NCBI RefSeq assembly: GCF_017872975.1
Contig: NZ_JAGGJP010000013.1
Coordinates: forward strand, 25,251 to 89,250
Length of the DNA: 64,000 nucleotides
Reading direction: 5' to 3'
Origin: Rubellimicrobium aerolatum
GTDB taxonomy: Bacteria > Pseudomonadota > Alphaproteobacteria > Rhodobacterales > Rhodobacteraceae
Positions within the stretch are counted from its first letter, which is position 1. Each line of letters begins with the position of its first letter. A program made the position numbers and the translations under genes. Below the pieces are notes generated by a model that searched no databases, had not been told where the DNA came from, and saw only the letters and a list, made by a program, of their open reading frames with translations. Shown piece after piece: positions 16,239 to 25,364 of the stretch.

Positions 16239-16895
16239 CTAAGACAGGTGGTCCGTAGGGAGGATCATCACCTCGGAGGCCGTGTCGAACCACTGCGGCC
16301 CAGTGAGCGCGTTCTCGACGACGAACAGCGCCTCCAGCCAAAGCCAGGGCGCGCGGGTGGCGATCTCCTCGGCGGCCGTGAGGATCTCGGTGGCGAGGGC
16401 TGCGTGCGGCGAGATGGAGTGACGATCGATCCTCACCCCCTGGAGCGCCACCGCCGGGTCCGCAAGGAGCCGCAGGAGGCCGCCCCGCACCAAAGCGAGG
16501 AGCGCGGCCTGCTCGCCTTGCCACGGGCCCTCGTCCCAGAGCGCCACCATCAGAGCCAGCAGGACGAGATCCCGCTCCCGGCCGAGTCCTGAGGCCCCGT
16601 CGAAGAGGCTCCGGATGACCTGCCCATGGGCGCGCTTCACGTGCCGCTCGGCGAGCCCGTCCACCTGCAGGGCCCCCGGGGGGCAGCGCAGCGGGCCCCT
16701 GTCCCCGCGGTGGCGGTCGATGCAAGCGACCACCGGCAGGAACAAGTAGGTCGATCGCTTCTCGGCCAGCTCGCCGAAGAACGCCATCAGGCGCTCGGTG
16801 ACCGCACCACGCGGCCAACTGGCGCGGATCTCTCCAAGGAGCGCTGGCATGTCACTGTAGCCCCGCCACACCCAGGCCCGGACCTGGGCCAGCAC
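16239..16895 (-). CDS. Hypothetical protein, unrecognised
   Basis: A 218-residue helical protein, GTG start, no family recognised. It contains amphipathic and hydrophobic helices (RERDLVLLALMVALWDEGPWQGEQAALLALVRGG) but no clear membrane topology or signal peptide. The motif-rich segment YLFLPVVACIDRHRGDRGPL and the end WLEALFVVENALTGPQWFD may help a profile search. Codon use matches the neighbours. It lies 122 bases downstream of traA on the same strand and could be part of the transfer region. Confidence 0.55.
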   Translation of the reverse strand: MLAQVRAWVWRGYSDMPALLGEIRASWPRGAVTERLMAFFGELAEKRSTYLFLPVVACIDRHRGDRGPLRCPPGALQVDGLAERHVKRAHGQVIRSLFDGASGLGRERDLVLLALMVALWDEGPWQGEQAALLALVRGGLLRLLADPAVALQGVRIDRHSISPHAALATEILTAAEEIATRAPWLWLEALFVVENALTGPQWFDTASEVMILPTDHLS

Positions 16896-17017
16896 GGCAC
16901 CGGCGTGGAACGCCGCGCCGCTCGAGCCGCTGCCATCGCCACCGCCTCATCCAGTCCCGGATCGCCACAGGGCTTTCCCCCGAGGGCTGTCTCTCCGGTT
17001 CAACGCGCCTGGCCCTG

Positions 17018-20000
17018 TCACGGCTTCATCCGGGGACCCTGGCGCAGCCGGGAGGCCAAGACGAGGCGGCGCCCTTCCTCGACCGCCGCCCGCTCGCCCT
17101 GCCCGATTCGCTGCACGACGTCCCCCAGGGTGGCCAGCGTCGCGCGCGGGATCTCTGGATCCCCCTCGCCCCCGGGCTCGGCCAGAGCCTGGGCCGCGCC
17201 TGGCCCCAGCCGCTCCATGAGGCGCACCGCCTCGGGCCCCAGGCGACCCTCCACCGCTCGCACGAAGCTCGCCACCTCGCCCGCAACCGCCGCATCGGCC
17301 TGCAGCAAAGCCCAGGCCTCCGCGCGCTCGGGCGGGGTGCCGGCCGCGCCAAGGGCGCGCACAGCCGCCTCGGCCCTCGCTGACAGCGTCGGCACACCGG
17401 TGGCCGCCGCCGCCCGCCGGGCCTCCAGCCCGGCCAGGGCGCCCTGTGCGGCCGCCGCCTCCGCGTCCCCGATCCGCCGCACGGCTGGGCCCACGGCTTG
17501 CGCCACGCGCTCCGCCTGCGCTCGGGCCGCCCGCGCCGCCCGCCCGGCCAGGAGCCCTGCTCGCCCTGCGAGCGATCCGAGCTGCTCCGGGTCAGCCTCA
17601 ATCCGCCGCGCCGCCGAGGTCGGCCCGTGCGTCGCCACCAGATCCGTGAGCCGCGCGGCGGCCGCCTCCGGGTTGCGGTAGGCGCCGGCGAGGTAGCGCC
17701 CCAAGGCCTCCCGCTCTCGCCGCACCGCCGGATCGATGGCCGCCGCCGCCGCTCCGGCCGCGGCCCGCTCCGCCGAACCCAGGGGCGCTACGGCGTGCGG
17801 CGCGATCAGCCACCGCGGCGCGGACGAGGCCTCCGGTCTCGCCCCCGAGGTCGACCCCGCGACGGCACGGCTCGGTCGGGGGTCCGACCCGGCGCTCGTC
17901 CGGACCGGGGCCGCCTCCGCGGCCCGGGCTCCGGCCCCGGGGACGCCCGGTTGGATCTCCGGCGCGGCCCGCTCGGCCGACCTCACGCTCGGCCAAGCCC
18001 CCTGCCCCACCTCCGGCCTCAGGTCCGGGGGCAACTCGTCCCGCGTGGCCCAGGCGACCGAGGCGGCCCGCACCTCCGGCCGGCTCATCTGACGCGCCAG
18101 CTGCGCGAGGCCCATGGCCGTCTCCCGGGCCGCGAAGATCCGGGCGCTCTCTCGCTGCCGCGTCAGCGCCACGTAGGACGACGCCTGCCGCCAGTGCGCC
18201 GAGTGCAGCAGGTACGTGTGGTCGATCGTCTTGCCCTGGCCCTTGTAGATGGTGCCGGCGTAGCCATGCCGGAAGCCGGTGAACTCCCCCGCCCGCCAGC
18301 TCACCTCGCGCCCAGCCTGCCCATCGAGCCGCGCCGTGATCCGCCCCGTGCGTGCGTCGAGGCCGGTGATCACCCCGGCGTTGCCGTTCCAGAGCCGCGC
18401 GCTCCGCAGCGTCTCGGTCACCTGCACGCGGTCGCCCACGGCGAAGAGGGCCGCCCCGTGCTTGGTCTCGAGCCGCATGTCCTCGCCGAGTTCGCCCCGG
18501 GCCTTGCGGACGGCCCGGAGCTCGGCGTTCAGCGCGTCGACCTCCCTGTTGGTGTAAGCGAACACGAACCGCGTGGCGTGCGGATCGGCCGCCGTGTCCG
18601 CCGACCAGCGCGCCACCAGCGCCGCCCGCGCCGCCTCCTGGGTTCCCGCCCAGTGCAGCGCGCCCTCGCGCGCGAAGGCCGCCACTGCCGCCTCGGTGCG
18701 ACTCTCCGCCAGATCCTGCGCCGCCTGCCGCTGCCAGTCGACCTTTTGGCGCGTCACCTGGATGATCTCAGCCGAGCCGTGCTGGGCCTTGAGCTCCGTG
18801 AAGAGCCCGCCCCGCTCGATGGAGGCGAGCTGCCGGTCGTCGCCGGCGAGCAGCACCTTGGCCCCGCTGCGCCGCGCCTCCGCCAGGAGCTCGCCGGTGA
18901 CGCGGGCGTCGCACATCGCCGCCTCGTCGACCACGACCAGCGTCCGCGCGCCCCAGGTGACCCGCCCGTTCTTGAGCCGGAACAGCTCGGAATGCACCGT
19001 CGCAGCCCGGCCCGGCCGGGCCACAGCCACCGGCCCCACCCCGGAGCCCGCCCCCGCCCCGAACCCGTCCGCCGCGAGGTCCTGCGCCACGGCGTTCGTG
19101 GGCGCGAGCCCGATGACCTCGTAGCCCGCGGCCTCGTGCGCGGCGCGCACGGCCCCCAGCATGTGGCTCTTGCCGGTCCCGGCCCGGCCCTCAAGGAGGA
19201 CGAGACCCCCCGGCCCCACAGCGCGGTCGAACGCCGCCCGTTGGTCCGCCCGCAGCGTCCGGCCCTCAAGCCCGGTGTCTCGAGCCGTGGCGCTCAAGCC
19301 TCCGTGCCGGCTCGCGGCCACTGCAGCCCCGTCCGCCAGCGCCGCCCGCTCCTGCGCGCGGACCTCGCGCGTCGTGTAGCGCCCGACCGGTGCCCCCGTC
19401 GCCGGATCGTGGAGCGCCAGCACGTCACCGTGCCCCAGCACCTGCGCCTTCACGGCGAGGTGCTCAGCCCCATCAGGAATGTGCTTGGCGAGGAAGCGGT
19501 CGAGCTCCCTCTCGGTGAAGCTCGCGTGGCCTCGCGTCAGCGCCTGCAGCACCGTCTCAGGGCTCCGCGCCAGCACCGCATTCGCCCGCGCCACCTCTTC
19601 GGCCCGCGCCACCGCCGCCGAGTCCGGCACCCGCATCCGCACCGGCCCCACATGCCGGCCCGGCACTGGGGCCGTTGCGTCGACCCGGAGCTCGAGCCCG
19701 TGCCGGGCGAAGTAGGCGTCCTGATGGGCCCGCCAGAGCTCCCCCCAGCGCGCGCCGTCGGTCACCGCCGCGCGGCCCCCCAGACTCCGCACCACCGGGT
19801 CGAGGTCGCGCGCCTTGCGTGCCGCGAGGCGGTCCCCCTCCACCCGCCGCGTGGTGATCAGGAGATGCGCGTGGTGGTTGGCCCGCTCCCCTTCGGCCTC
19901 GCCCCCCTCGCCCGGGCCGTCGCCGCCATGCGGGGCGTGCACGTCGAGCTGCACCGCCAGGCCCCGGGCCACGAAGTGCGTCCGTGCGAAGCTCTCCGCC

Positions 20001-20317
20001 AGCGCCACGCGGTCGTCGGGCGTGAGCTCCCGGTCCGCCGGCAGCGCCAGCACGATCTCGCGGGCCACCTGGGCGTCGCCGCGCCGCTCCGCGGCCTCGG
20101 CCAGGTTCCACAGCACCGCGCTCGCGCCCAGGCGCGCGTCCGCGCCCTCGGGCAGCAGCACCGCGTGATGCTCGGGGGCGACACGATGCGCGAACGAGTA
20201 ACGCTCGCCCGTGCGTTCGTCGGTGAGGGCTTCGCGCGCGTTGTAGCAGGCGGACCGCACGGCGCACCCCCCGGTCGAGCGGGACAGGTAGCGCGCGCGG
20301 GCGAACGCGATGGCCAT
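17018..20317 (-). CDS. traA: Ti-type conjugative relaxase/helicase TraA
   Basis: A MobQ-class relaxase of about 1,099 residues. It nicks oriT and stays bound to the transferred strand, then unwinds DNA. The N-terminal MAIAFARARYLSRSTGG...SACYNAREAL carries the catalytic Tyr (Y25), and NHHAHLLITTR is the metal-binding HxH motif. The helicase half has Walker A EGRAGTGKSHML (about residue 375), Walker B TLVVVDEAAMCD, and the RecD/UvrD-like motif YAGTIYKGQGKTIDHTYLL...YVALTRQRES. The C-terminal 300 residues are Ala/Arg-rich. The start at 20317 is chosen because the relaxase fold begins there. It is divergent from traD-traG, with the likely oriT between. Confidence 0.95.
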   Translation of the reverse strand: MAIAFARARYLSRSTGGCAVRSACYNAREALTDERTGERYSFAHRVAPEHHAVLLPEGADARLGASAVLWNLAEAAERRGDAQVAREIVLALPADRELTPDDRVALAESFARTHFVARGLAVQLDVHAPHGGDGPGEGGEAEGERANHHAHLLITTRRVEGDRLAARKARDLDPVVRSLGGRAAVTDGARWGELWRAHQDAYFARHGLELRVDATAPVPGRHVGPVRMRVPDSAAVARAEEVARANAVLARSPETVLQALTRGHASFTERELDRFLAKHIPDGAEHLAVKAQVLGHGDVLALHDPATGAPVGRYTTREVRAQERAALADGAAVAASRHGGLSATARDTGLEGRTLRADQRAAFDRAVGPGGLVLLEGRAGTGKSHMLGAVRAAHEAAGYEVIGLAPTNAVAQDLAADGFGAGAGSGVGPVAVARPGRAATVHSELFRLKNGRVTWGARTLVVVDEAAMCDARVTGELLAEARRSGAKVLLAGDDRQLASIERGGLFTELKAQHGSAEIIQVTRQKVDWQRQAAQDLAESRTEAAVAAFAREGALHWAGTQEAARAALVARWSADTAADPHATRFVFAYTNREVDALNAELRAVRKARGELGEDMRLETKHGAALFAVGDRVQVTETLRSARLWNGNAGVITGLDARTGRITARLDGQAGREVSWRAGEFTGFRHGYAGTIYKGQGKTIDHTYLLHSAHWRQASSYVALTRQRESARIFAARETAMGLAQLARQMSRPEVRAASVAWATRDELPPDLRPEVGQGAWPSVRSAERAAPEIQPGVPGAGARAAEAAPVRTSAGSDPRPSRAVAGSTSGARPEASSAPRWLIAPHAVAPLGSAERAAAGAAAAAIDPAVRREREALGRYLAGAYRNPEAAAARLTDLVATHGPTSAARRIEADPEQLGSLAGRAGLLAGRAARAARAQAERVAQAVGPAVRRIGDAEAAAAQGALAGLEARRAAAATGVPTLSARAEAAVRALGAAGTPPERAEAWALLQADAAVAGEVASFVRAVEGRLGPEAVRLMERLGPGAAQALAEPGGEGDPEIPRATLATLGDVVQRIGQGERAAVEEGRRLVLASRLRQGPRMKP

Positions 20318-20687
20318 GCCCGCATCTTGACGGGTCGGGTCGGCCCGGCGCAAGCCGCATTCGGGAGAATGCATATTGCGTCTGCTCGACGCGCTCGCCG
20401 AACCCGGCACCGCCGGTGAGCCCTCCACGACACGGCGCCCTCGCTTGTCCCCAGCCGCTCCGGGCCAAGGCGTCGGACGAGATCACGGCCCAAGAGTGTG
20501 GGGCGCGGCCATGGCCCCTTCCGACAGGTGCGCGCTCCGGGCAGATCCCCGCCGAAGGGCGGGACGGCTTCGCGCTCCGATTGAGCCGACTGAGGGACTC
20601 TGCCATCCTGGAGTGAGGCCACCCGCGGCCTCCCCCGGATCACGCGGCGGCCGTGCGAGGAAGCGGTTCGACACAGGAGACGGTCCC
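20318..20687. other. oriT: Candidate origin of transfer (oriT) region
   Basis: A 370-bp divergent region between traA and traD. Two hairpins lie side by side: GCATTC-GGGA-GAATGC (20357-20372) and GCGTC-TGCTC-GACGC (20378-20392), separated by the AT-rich ATATT. Read on the traA strand, the join is GACGCAATATGC, which loosely resembles the nic region of Ti-type/MobQ origins (GCGCAATTATACG, recalled from memory). Position next to the relaxase gene is the main support. The nick position is not known. Confidence 0.5.
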
Positions 20688-21215
20688 ATGGCCCTGACCA
20701 GCCTGGCCGAGCGTCAGGCCCGCCTCGATCAGCAGCGCGCCCGCCTGCAGCGCGAGGAGGCCAAGATCCGCGAGGACGCGCGCAAGGCCCGCACCCGCGC
20801 CCTCATCGAGGCCGGCGCCCTTGTCGAGAAGGCCGGCCTTGCCGAGCTCGACGCCAACGCCCTTTACGGCGCCCTCCGGGAGCTCGCTGCCCGGGTGGGC
20901 GACCCCGACGCGCTGGCCCGCTGGCGGGCCGAGGGCGGCCGCGCCTTCGACCGCGAGGCCAAGGCCCGGGCGGCGGAGAAGGAGCCGCTGATCCTCACCC
21001 TCGCGGGCGCGCAGCCGGCGCTGGTGACCGCGCGGCTCCGAAGCCTGGGCTTCCGCTGGTCCAAGGTGCTCCAGCACTGGGAAGGGCTCGCGACCTTCCG
21101 GGACGCTCAAGCCGCCGCCGCCGAGCTCGGCGGCACCCTGCGACGTCTGGCGCCGCCCGCGGCCCCCTCGGACGAGCCGACCGCGCCGGGCACCGCCCGG
21201 GATGCGGCCGAGTAG
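20688..21215 (+). CDS. traD: Conjugal transfer protein TraD (Ti-type)
   Basis: A 175-residue protein starting at an ATG preceded by CAGGAGA. The N-terminus MALTSLAERQARLDQQRARLQREEAKIREDARKARTR is the highly charged helix typical of the small Ti-type TraC/TraD proteins that flank oriT. The C-terminal part (LILTLAGAQPALVTARLRSLGFRWSKVLQHWEG) is an additional domain not in the shortest members. It probably helps assemble the relaxosome. Its 3' end overlaps the first possible traG start. Confidence 0.82.
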   Translation: MALTSLAERQARLDQQRARLQREEAKIREDARKARTRALIEAGALVEKAGLAELDANALYGALRELAARVGDPDALARWRAEGGRAFDREAKARAAEKEPLILTLAGAQPALVTARLRSLGFRWSKVLQHWEGLATFRDAQAAAAELGGTLRRLAPPAAPSDEPTAPGTARDAAE

Positions 21216-23283
21216 GATGCCGGGGTCTCGGCGTCGTGAGCTCGATCGGGTTCAAGGCGGGCTCCGCCTGGTCCTCCCGCTGGCCCCGCTCGCCTTGGCC
21301 TGGCCAGCTCGGGAGGCCTCCCTCGTGCTGTGGCGCGAGGTGGTTCTGCGTGCGCCCGGTCTGGACCCGGGCGGCCTTGAGGCGCGCCTGGCCATCACCC
21401 TGTGGCCGGCGGCCGGGCTCTTGGGGCCCCTTCTGCTGGCGGCGCTGGCCTTGGGCCTGCACGCCCGCCGTCTCGTTCCCCTCGCGACGGCCCTGGCCGG
21501 GCTCCTGGGCCTCGGGGGAGCCCTGCTCCTGACGCTCTGGCCCTTGGGACAGGCCTTGGCCCCCCTGATGGGCCACGTCCCCCTGCCCGAGCTCGCACGC
21601 CGCATCCCCGCCGCTTATCTCCTTGCCGCCGCCCTGGGGCTTGCCGCCATCCTCGGAGGCCTCCGCCTTCTCGTGGCGCCGCCCAAAGGCAGCGGCGGCC
21701 GGGCTCCCGCCGCCGCCCGCACCCGCGCCTGGTCCGACAACCACGGCCATGCCGACTGGTTGAGCCTCGCCGAGGCCCGGCGCCTCTTTCCCGGCCCCGA
21801 CCCCGTCCATGGTGGCCTCGTCGTCGGCGAGGTGTACCGCGTCGACCAGGACCGCGGCCTGCGCCGGCGCGGCGCGGGCGGCGGGCTGCGCCCCTTCGAC
21901 CCCGACGACCCCTCGAGCTGGGGCCAGGGTGGCACCGCGCCGCTGCTCGTCGACCCCTGCCGCCTTGGGCCCACGCATGCTCTGGTCCTCGCCGGCTCCG
22001 GCGGCTTCAAGACCACCGCCGTGGGCGTGCCCACGCTCCTGACCTGGACCGGCGCGGCGGTAGTCCTCGACCCTTCCCGCGAGCTCGGCCCCATGGTGGC
22101 CCCCACCCGCCAGGCCCGCATGGGCCAGCGCGTGGTCACGCTCGACCCCTCGGCCGCCGGCACGGCCGGGTTCAACGTCCTGGACTGGATCGACATCGCC
22201 TCGCCCCTGGCCGAAGCCAATGTCGAGGCCATCGCCACCTGGCTCGTGGGCGAACCTGCCCGCGGTGCCCGCGCGGGCGGAGGCGGCGAGTTCTTCCGTG
22301 ACATGGGCCGGAGCCTCATCGCCTGCCTCCTCGCCGACCTCCTCTGGGACGAGAGCCTGGCACCCAGCGAACGCATGCTCCGGCAGCTGCGTCGGGCTTT
22401 GGTCACGCCGGAGGCCGAGATGCGCCGTCTGCTGGCCCAGGTTCACACCGGCTCCGCCTCCCCCCTCGCCCGCGACCTCGCCGGAACGCTCATGGGGCTC
22501 GTCGATGAGACCTTCTCGGGCGTTTACGCCAACGCCAACGTGGCCACCCGCTGGCTCTCCACCGCCGCCTACGCCGACCTGGTCTCGGGCCACAGCTTCC
22601 AGACCCGGGAGCTGGCCGACGGCCGGCTCACGGTCTTCGTGCAGATCCCGCTCAAGGTGCTCCAGGCCACCCCCGGCCTGGGCCGCGTGGTCATCGGCGC
22701 CCTCCTCAACGCCGCCTATGAGGCCGACGGCGCCGTGGAGGGCCGCATCCTCTTCCTCCTCGACGAGGTGGCCCGCCTCGGGCCCATGGCCGTTCTGGAG
22801 ATGGCCCGCGACGCCGGGCGCAAGTACGGCCTGACGCTCCTGCTGCTCTACCAGTCGGTGGGCCAGCTCGTGGAGCAATGGGGCCGCGAGGGCGCGCGGG
22901 CCTGGTACGACGGCACCTCCTGGCGCCTGTACGCCGCGCTCCAGGATCCCGAGACCGCCCGCGAGCTGTCCGAGGCCTGCGGCGAGCACGGCGTCCTGGC
23001 CACCAGCGAGGGCGACAGCCGCGGCCGGTCCGGGCGCTGGGGCCGGGCTCCCTCCGCGAGCTCCGGGACCAGCGCCACCCGCTCGGAGATGCGCCGCCGC
23101 CTCATCACCCCCGACGAGCTCCTCCAGGACACCCGCGCCGACGAGGCCTTCGTCCTCGTCCGTGGTGCCCGGCCGCTCCGCTGCGGCCGCGCCATCTACT
23201 TCCGCCGCCCTGACATGGTGCACGCCGTCGCCCCCTCCCGCTTCCAGTCGCGTCCACCTCACCCGGAGCCGACGACCCCGTGA
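21202..23283 (+). CDS. traG: TraG/VirD4-type conjugation coupling ATPase
   Basis: Coupling protein that brings the relaxosome to the T4SS channel; about 693 residues. Membrane segments at the N-terminus (about residues 25-42, 65-85, 90-113, 135-157) precede the ATPase. Walker A is GSGGFKTT (about residues 266-273), Walker B is ILFLLDEVARLG, and the TraG-type DPSRELG and GVYANANVATRWLS motifs are present. The ATG at 21202 overlaps traD; an ATG at 21217 just after the traD stop is the alternative. Neither has a strong ribosome site. Confidence 0.95.
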   Translation: MRPSRMPGSRRRELDRVQGGLRLVLPLAPLALAWPAREASLVLWREVVLRAPGLDPGGLEARLAITLWPAAGLLGPLLLAALALGLHARRLVPLATALAGLLGLGGALLLTLWPLGQALAPLMGHVPLPELARRIPAAYLLAAALGLAAILGGLRLLVAPPKGSGGRAPAAARTRAWSDNHGHADWLSLAEARRLFPGPDPVHGGLVVGEVYRVDQDRGLRRRGAGGGLRPFDPDDPSSWGQGGTAPLLVDPCRLGPTHALVLAGSGGFKTTAVGVPTLLTWTGAAVVLDPSRELGPMVAPTRQARMGQRVVTLDPSAAGTAGFNVLDWIDIASPLAEANVEAIATWLVGEPARGARAGGGGEFFRDMGRSLIACLLADLLWDESLAPSERMLRQLRRALVTPEAEMRRLLAQVHTGSASPLARDLAGTLMGLVDETFSGVYANANVATRWLSTAAYADLVSGHSFQTRELADGRLTVFVQIPLKVLQATPGLGRVVIGALLNAAYEADGAVEGRILFLLDEVARLGPMAVLEMARDAGRKYGLTLLLLYQSVGQLVEQWGREGARAWYDGTSWRLYAALQDPETARELSEACGEHGVLATSEGDSRGRSGRWGRAPSASSGTSATRSEMRRRLITPDELLQDTRADEAFVLVRGARPLRCGRAIYFRRPDMVHAVAPSRFQSRPPHPEPTTP

Positions 23284-23415
23284 GACCGAGGCCGTGGAAG
23301 GCGGCCATATGGGCGCATGCGGTCGAAGAGCCTGCTCTCGGCCCGCTCCGTCCCTGTCGGGACCACGGTGGTCCTGATCCGTTCTCATCGGCCGACCCGG
23401 TTGGCCGACTGGTGA

Positions 23416-23521
23416 TGGGGGGCAGCAGGATGTCCCCCCATATGTAAGCCTTGTCTCGGGGTGAGGTCGGTCGGACCTCGCTTCTCACGGCTCGGCTCCG
23501 CGAAAGCTTACGTTTGGGGGG
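23416..23521. repeat. Three-block G6/C6 inverted-repeat cluster
   Basis: TGGGGGG at 23416, CCCCCCATATGTAAGCCTT at 23434-23452 and AAGCTTACGTTTGGGGGG at 23504-23521. The second block can pair with either the first (7 bp) or the third (about 16 of 19 positions). An internal dyad (GTGAG...CTCAC and AGGTC...GACCT, 23460-23488) lies between the last two. The 88-bp unit 23434-23521 has the shape of a very small inverted-repeat element or an alternative-hairpin regulatory structure. Confidence 0.6.
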
Positions 23522-23895
23522 CGTTCCGCCTCGGCATTGCGGACCTGAGTTGCTCTTTCTCTGACCCTTATAGTTCCGCAGCTTGCCAAGTTCGGCTGTC
23601 AGGTCGAGCCTCTCAGGATCGGCAGGTCGAAAAGGTTCGCGTCGCCTGGTGGCGGAAAGCCAATGACGGGCTCAAGGAAGCCTACGCCGGGTTGCAGCGA
23701 CCGAAGGTCGGACGATGGGGCGAGGTCCGACCGTTTGTCTGTCGTGAAGCTGAAGATGGCAGTCCGGCCACAGCCGCGCGGGAACGGACGGTCCGGCTGG
23801 CCGGACGCCCTGACCAGCGCCACCCTGTCCCGCAACTCCGGGGCAGTAAGCAGCTAAGGTCCGGGCCAAGACACGAACAACCGAGCCGGACCGGC
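23522..23895. other. Intergenic region, no gene supported
   Basis: About 370 bases between two structured segments downstream of traG. A 155-codon open frame crosses this part (23461-23928), but it has no ribosome site, biased amino-acid use or recognised domain, so it is not called. Confidence 0.4.
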
Positions 23896-23995
23896 AGGGG
23901 GGAGGAGTTTCGACTTCCTCCCCCCTAAGCGAAATAGACGGGGCCGGGTCCTCGGGCTCGCGCCCTGCGGGCCGCACCACCCCCGTCGATTTCGC
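23896..23995. repeat. Nested stem-loops: TTCG-capped hairpin plus 15-bp inverted repeat
   Basis: First hairpin: AGGGGGGAGGA (23896-23906) pairs with TCCTCCCCCCT (23916-23926); the stem can be extended by AGT/ACT around a TTCG tetraloop. Directly after it, GCGAAATAGACGGGG (23929-23943) pairs with CCCCGTCGATTTCGC (23981-23995), 14 of 15, and the 37-base interior can form further GC hairpins. No T-run follows. Possible roles are bidirectional transcription termination between traG and the primase gene, or a replication single-strand structure. Confidence 0.65.
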
Positions 23996-24186
23996 TTTCC
24001 CCCCACCTCTCGTCGCTCGCCGCTTGGGCAGAGGGTCAGGCGCGCCTGACCCTCGCCCTCCAGTGTGAACCAAGCAGGGTCCGGCCGTCGCAGGAGGCAG
24101 CGACAGGTGGATCATGACAAAGCGAGCCGCAGGTACGGCACGGCCATCGGGACCATCAGGCCACTCGAAAGAGGACGGATCGGCCA

Positions 24187-25029
24187 TCATCGCTCTGGCG
24201 ACCATCCACCCTGCTTCGCCAAGGCGCAGAGCGTTCCCATGGTCACCGGACCGGCCTTGAAGCTTCGCCACTGCGCCGCGCAGTCACGGGCGTCGTACTT
24301 CTCGGGACACCCGGCGCTCCACTCGTCGAACAGATCGAACGGGTAGTCGCCCGCATGGAGAGCCATGCCGACCCGGATCCAGTCCTCGCGCGGCAGGCTC
24401 GGGTCGAGCACGTCGAGCATGCGCCGGACCTCGACCTCGGACCACCGTTCCTGATCGGACGAGAAGGCCCGAGACGGCGCCGGGCGCACGCGGTCTGGCT
24501 CCCGGGTGATCAGATCCACGAGCCACTCGGGCGCCGGTGCGATCGGGACGGCCGCATCGCTCCACGCGTAGCGCGTGATCCGATCGGACGGATGCACCGA
24601 AGGGGGCAGCATGGCTGCTCCTCCATCGCCCTTGATGTCCAGACCAGACCCCAGCTTCGCCTGACTGTTCCGGACCGGACGTCCCGGATGCTGGAAGTAG
24701 AGATGCCGACCATTGCGGGTGAGGGTGGTCAAGGTGGCCGGAAGAGGCCCGTGCGCGGCCTCCAGGTCGGCCAGGGCTCCCCTGCCCTTCTCGCCGTCGA
24801 CATCGAGAACGAAGACCCCGGACCGTTGTCCGGTGGCGACGGCCAGGTTGAGCCGCGCCGAGGGAATGCGCCATTTCCGCCAGACGCCCTCCCACAGATC
24901 GAGCGCCTTCTCCGCACAGGCCGTCGCATCCTTCAGACCATGGGGTGAGGCCGGAACCTTGCTGCACGGAAAGCAGGGAAACACGACCCAACCCCGGGTG
25001 GCGATGTAGTCGAGGGCGGCCCGCTTCAT
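24187..25029 (-). CDS. Bifunctional DNA primase/polymerase (Prim-Pol) protein
   Basis: A 280-residue protein, start ATG at 25029 behind a strong GGAGGAGGA site. The N-terminal Prim-Pol domain shows YIATRGWVVFPCFPCSKVPA, AVATGQRSGVFVLDVDGEKG (catalytic acidic residues) and GRHLYFQHPG...GLDIKGDGGAAMLPPSVH. The C-terminal 70 residues (EVRRMLDVLDPSLPREDWIRVGMALH...DEWSAGCPEKYD) look like the PriCT-2 domain. It would prime plasmid replication. It is short because no helicase domain is fused. Confidence 0.9.
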   Translation of the reverse strand: MKRAALDYIATRGWVVFPCFPCSKVPASPHGLKDATACAEKALDLWEGVWRKWRIPSARLNLAVATGQRSGVFVLDVDGEKGRGALADLEAAHGPLPATLTTLTRNGRHLYFQHPGRPVRNSQAKLGSGLDIKGDGGAAMLPPSVHPSDRITRYAWSDAAVPIAPAPEWLVDLITREPDRVRPAPSRAFSSDQERWSEVEVRRMLDVLDPSLPREDWIRVGMALHAGDYPFDLFDEWSAGCPEKYDARDCAAQWRSFKAGPVTMGTLCALAKQGGWSPER

Positions 25030-25364
25030 GCTGATCCTCCTCCATCCGGTGGAGATCGCCGCCCGTCGGGACGGCTAGTTATGATCTAGCGTGACAACGG
25101 TTTTCGTCAATGTTTGCAATACCATGATTGTGGCGACCAGCTTGGGTGTCACGTCGCAGGACCCGACCTTCGGGTCTTAACTCGGGGCCAGGATGCCTTT
25201 GGCCTGAACCGCGGCGACGCCGTCCCGCAGGTCCCGGCCAGGCCGGACAGCGGTCGGGCGCGCCTGGGCTCGGCCCCCGACACAGGTGGGATCCGCCCTC
25301 GGCCGAGCGCTTGCGAACCGCCGGAGCATCCTCCACCACTTGGTTGAGGCCGGCTAGCCACCAG

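Noticed and set aside
17498..20419. 973-codon plus-strand frame opposite traA
   Set aside because: Arg/Pro/His-rich antisense shadow, a common artefact in high-GC DNA; traA on the other strand has full domain evidence.
20995..23388. 797-codon minus-strand frame opposite traG
   Set aside because: Low-complexity composition without domains; traG is well supported on the other strand.
23461..23928. 155-codon frame after traG
   Set aside because: No ribosome site, no domain, and it runs through inverted-repeat structures.
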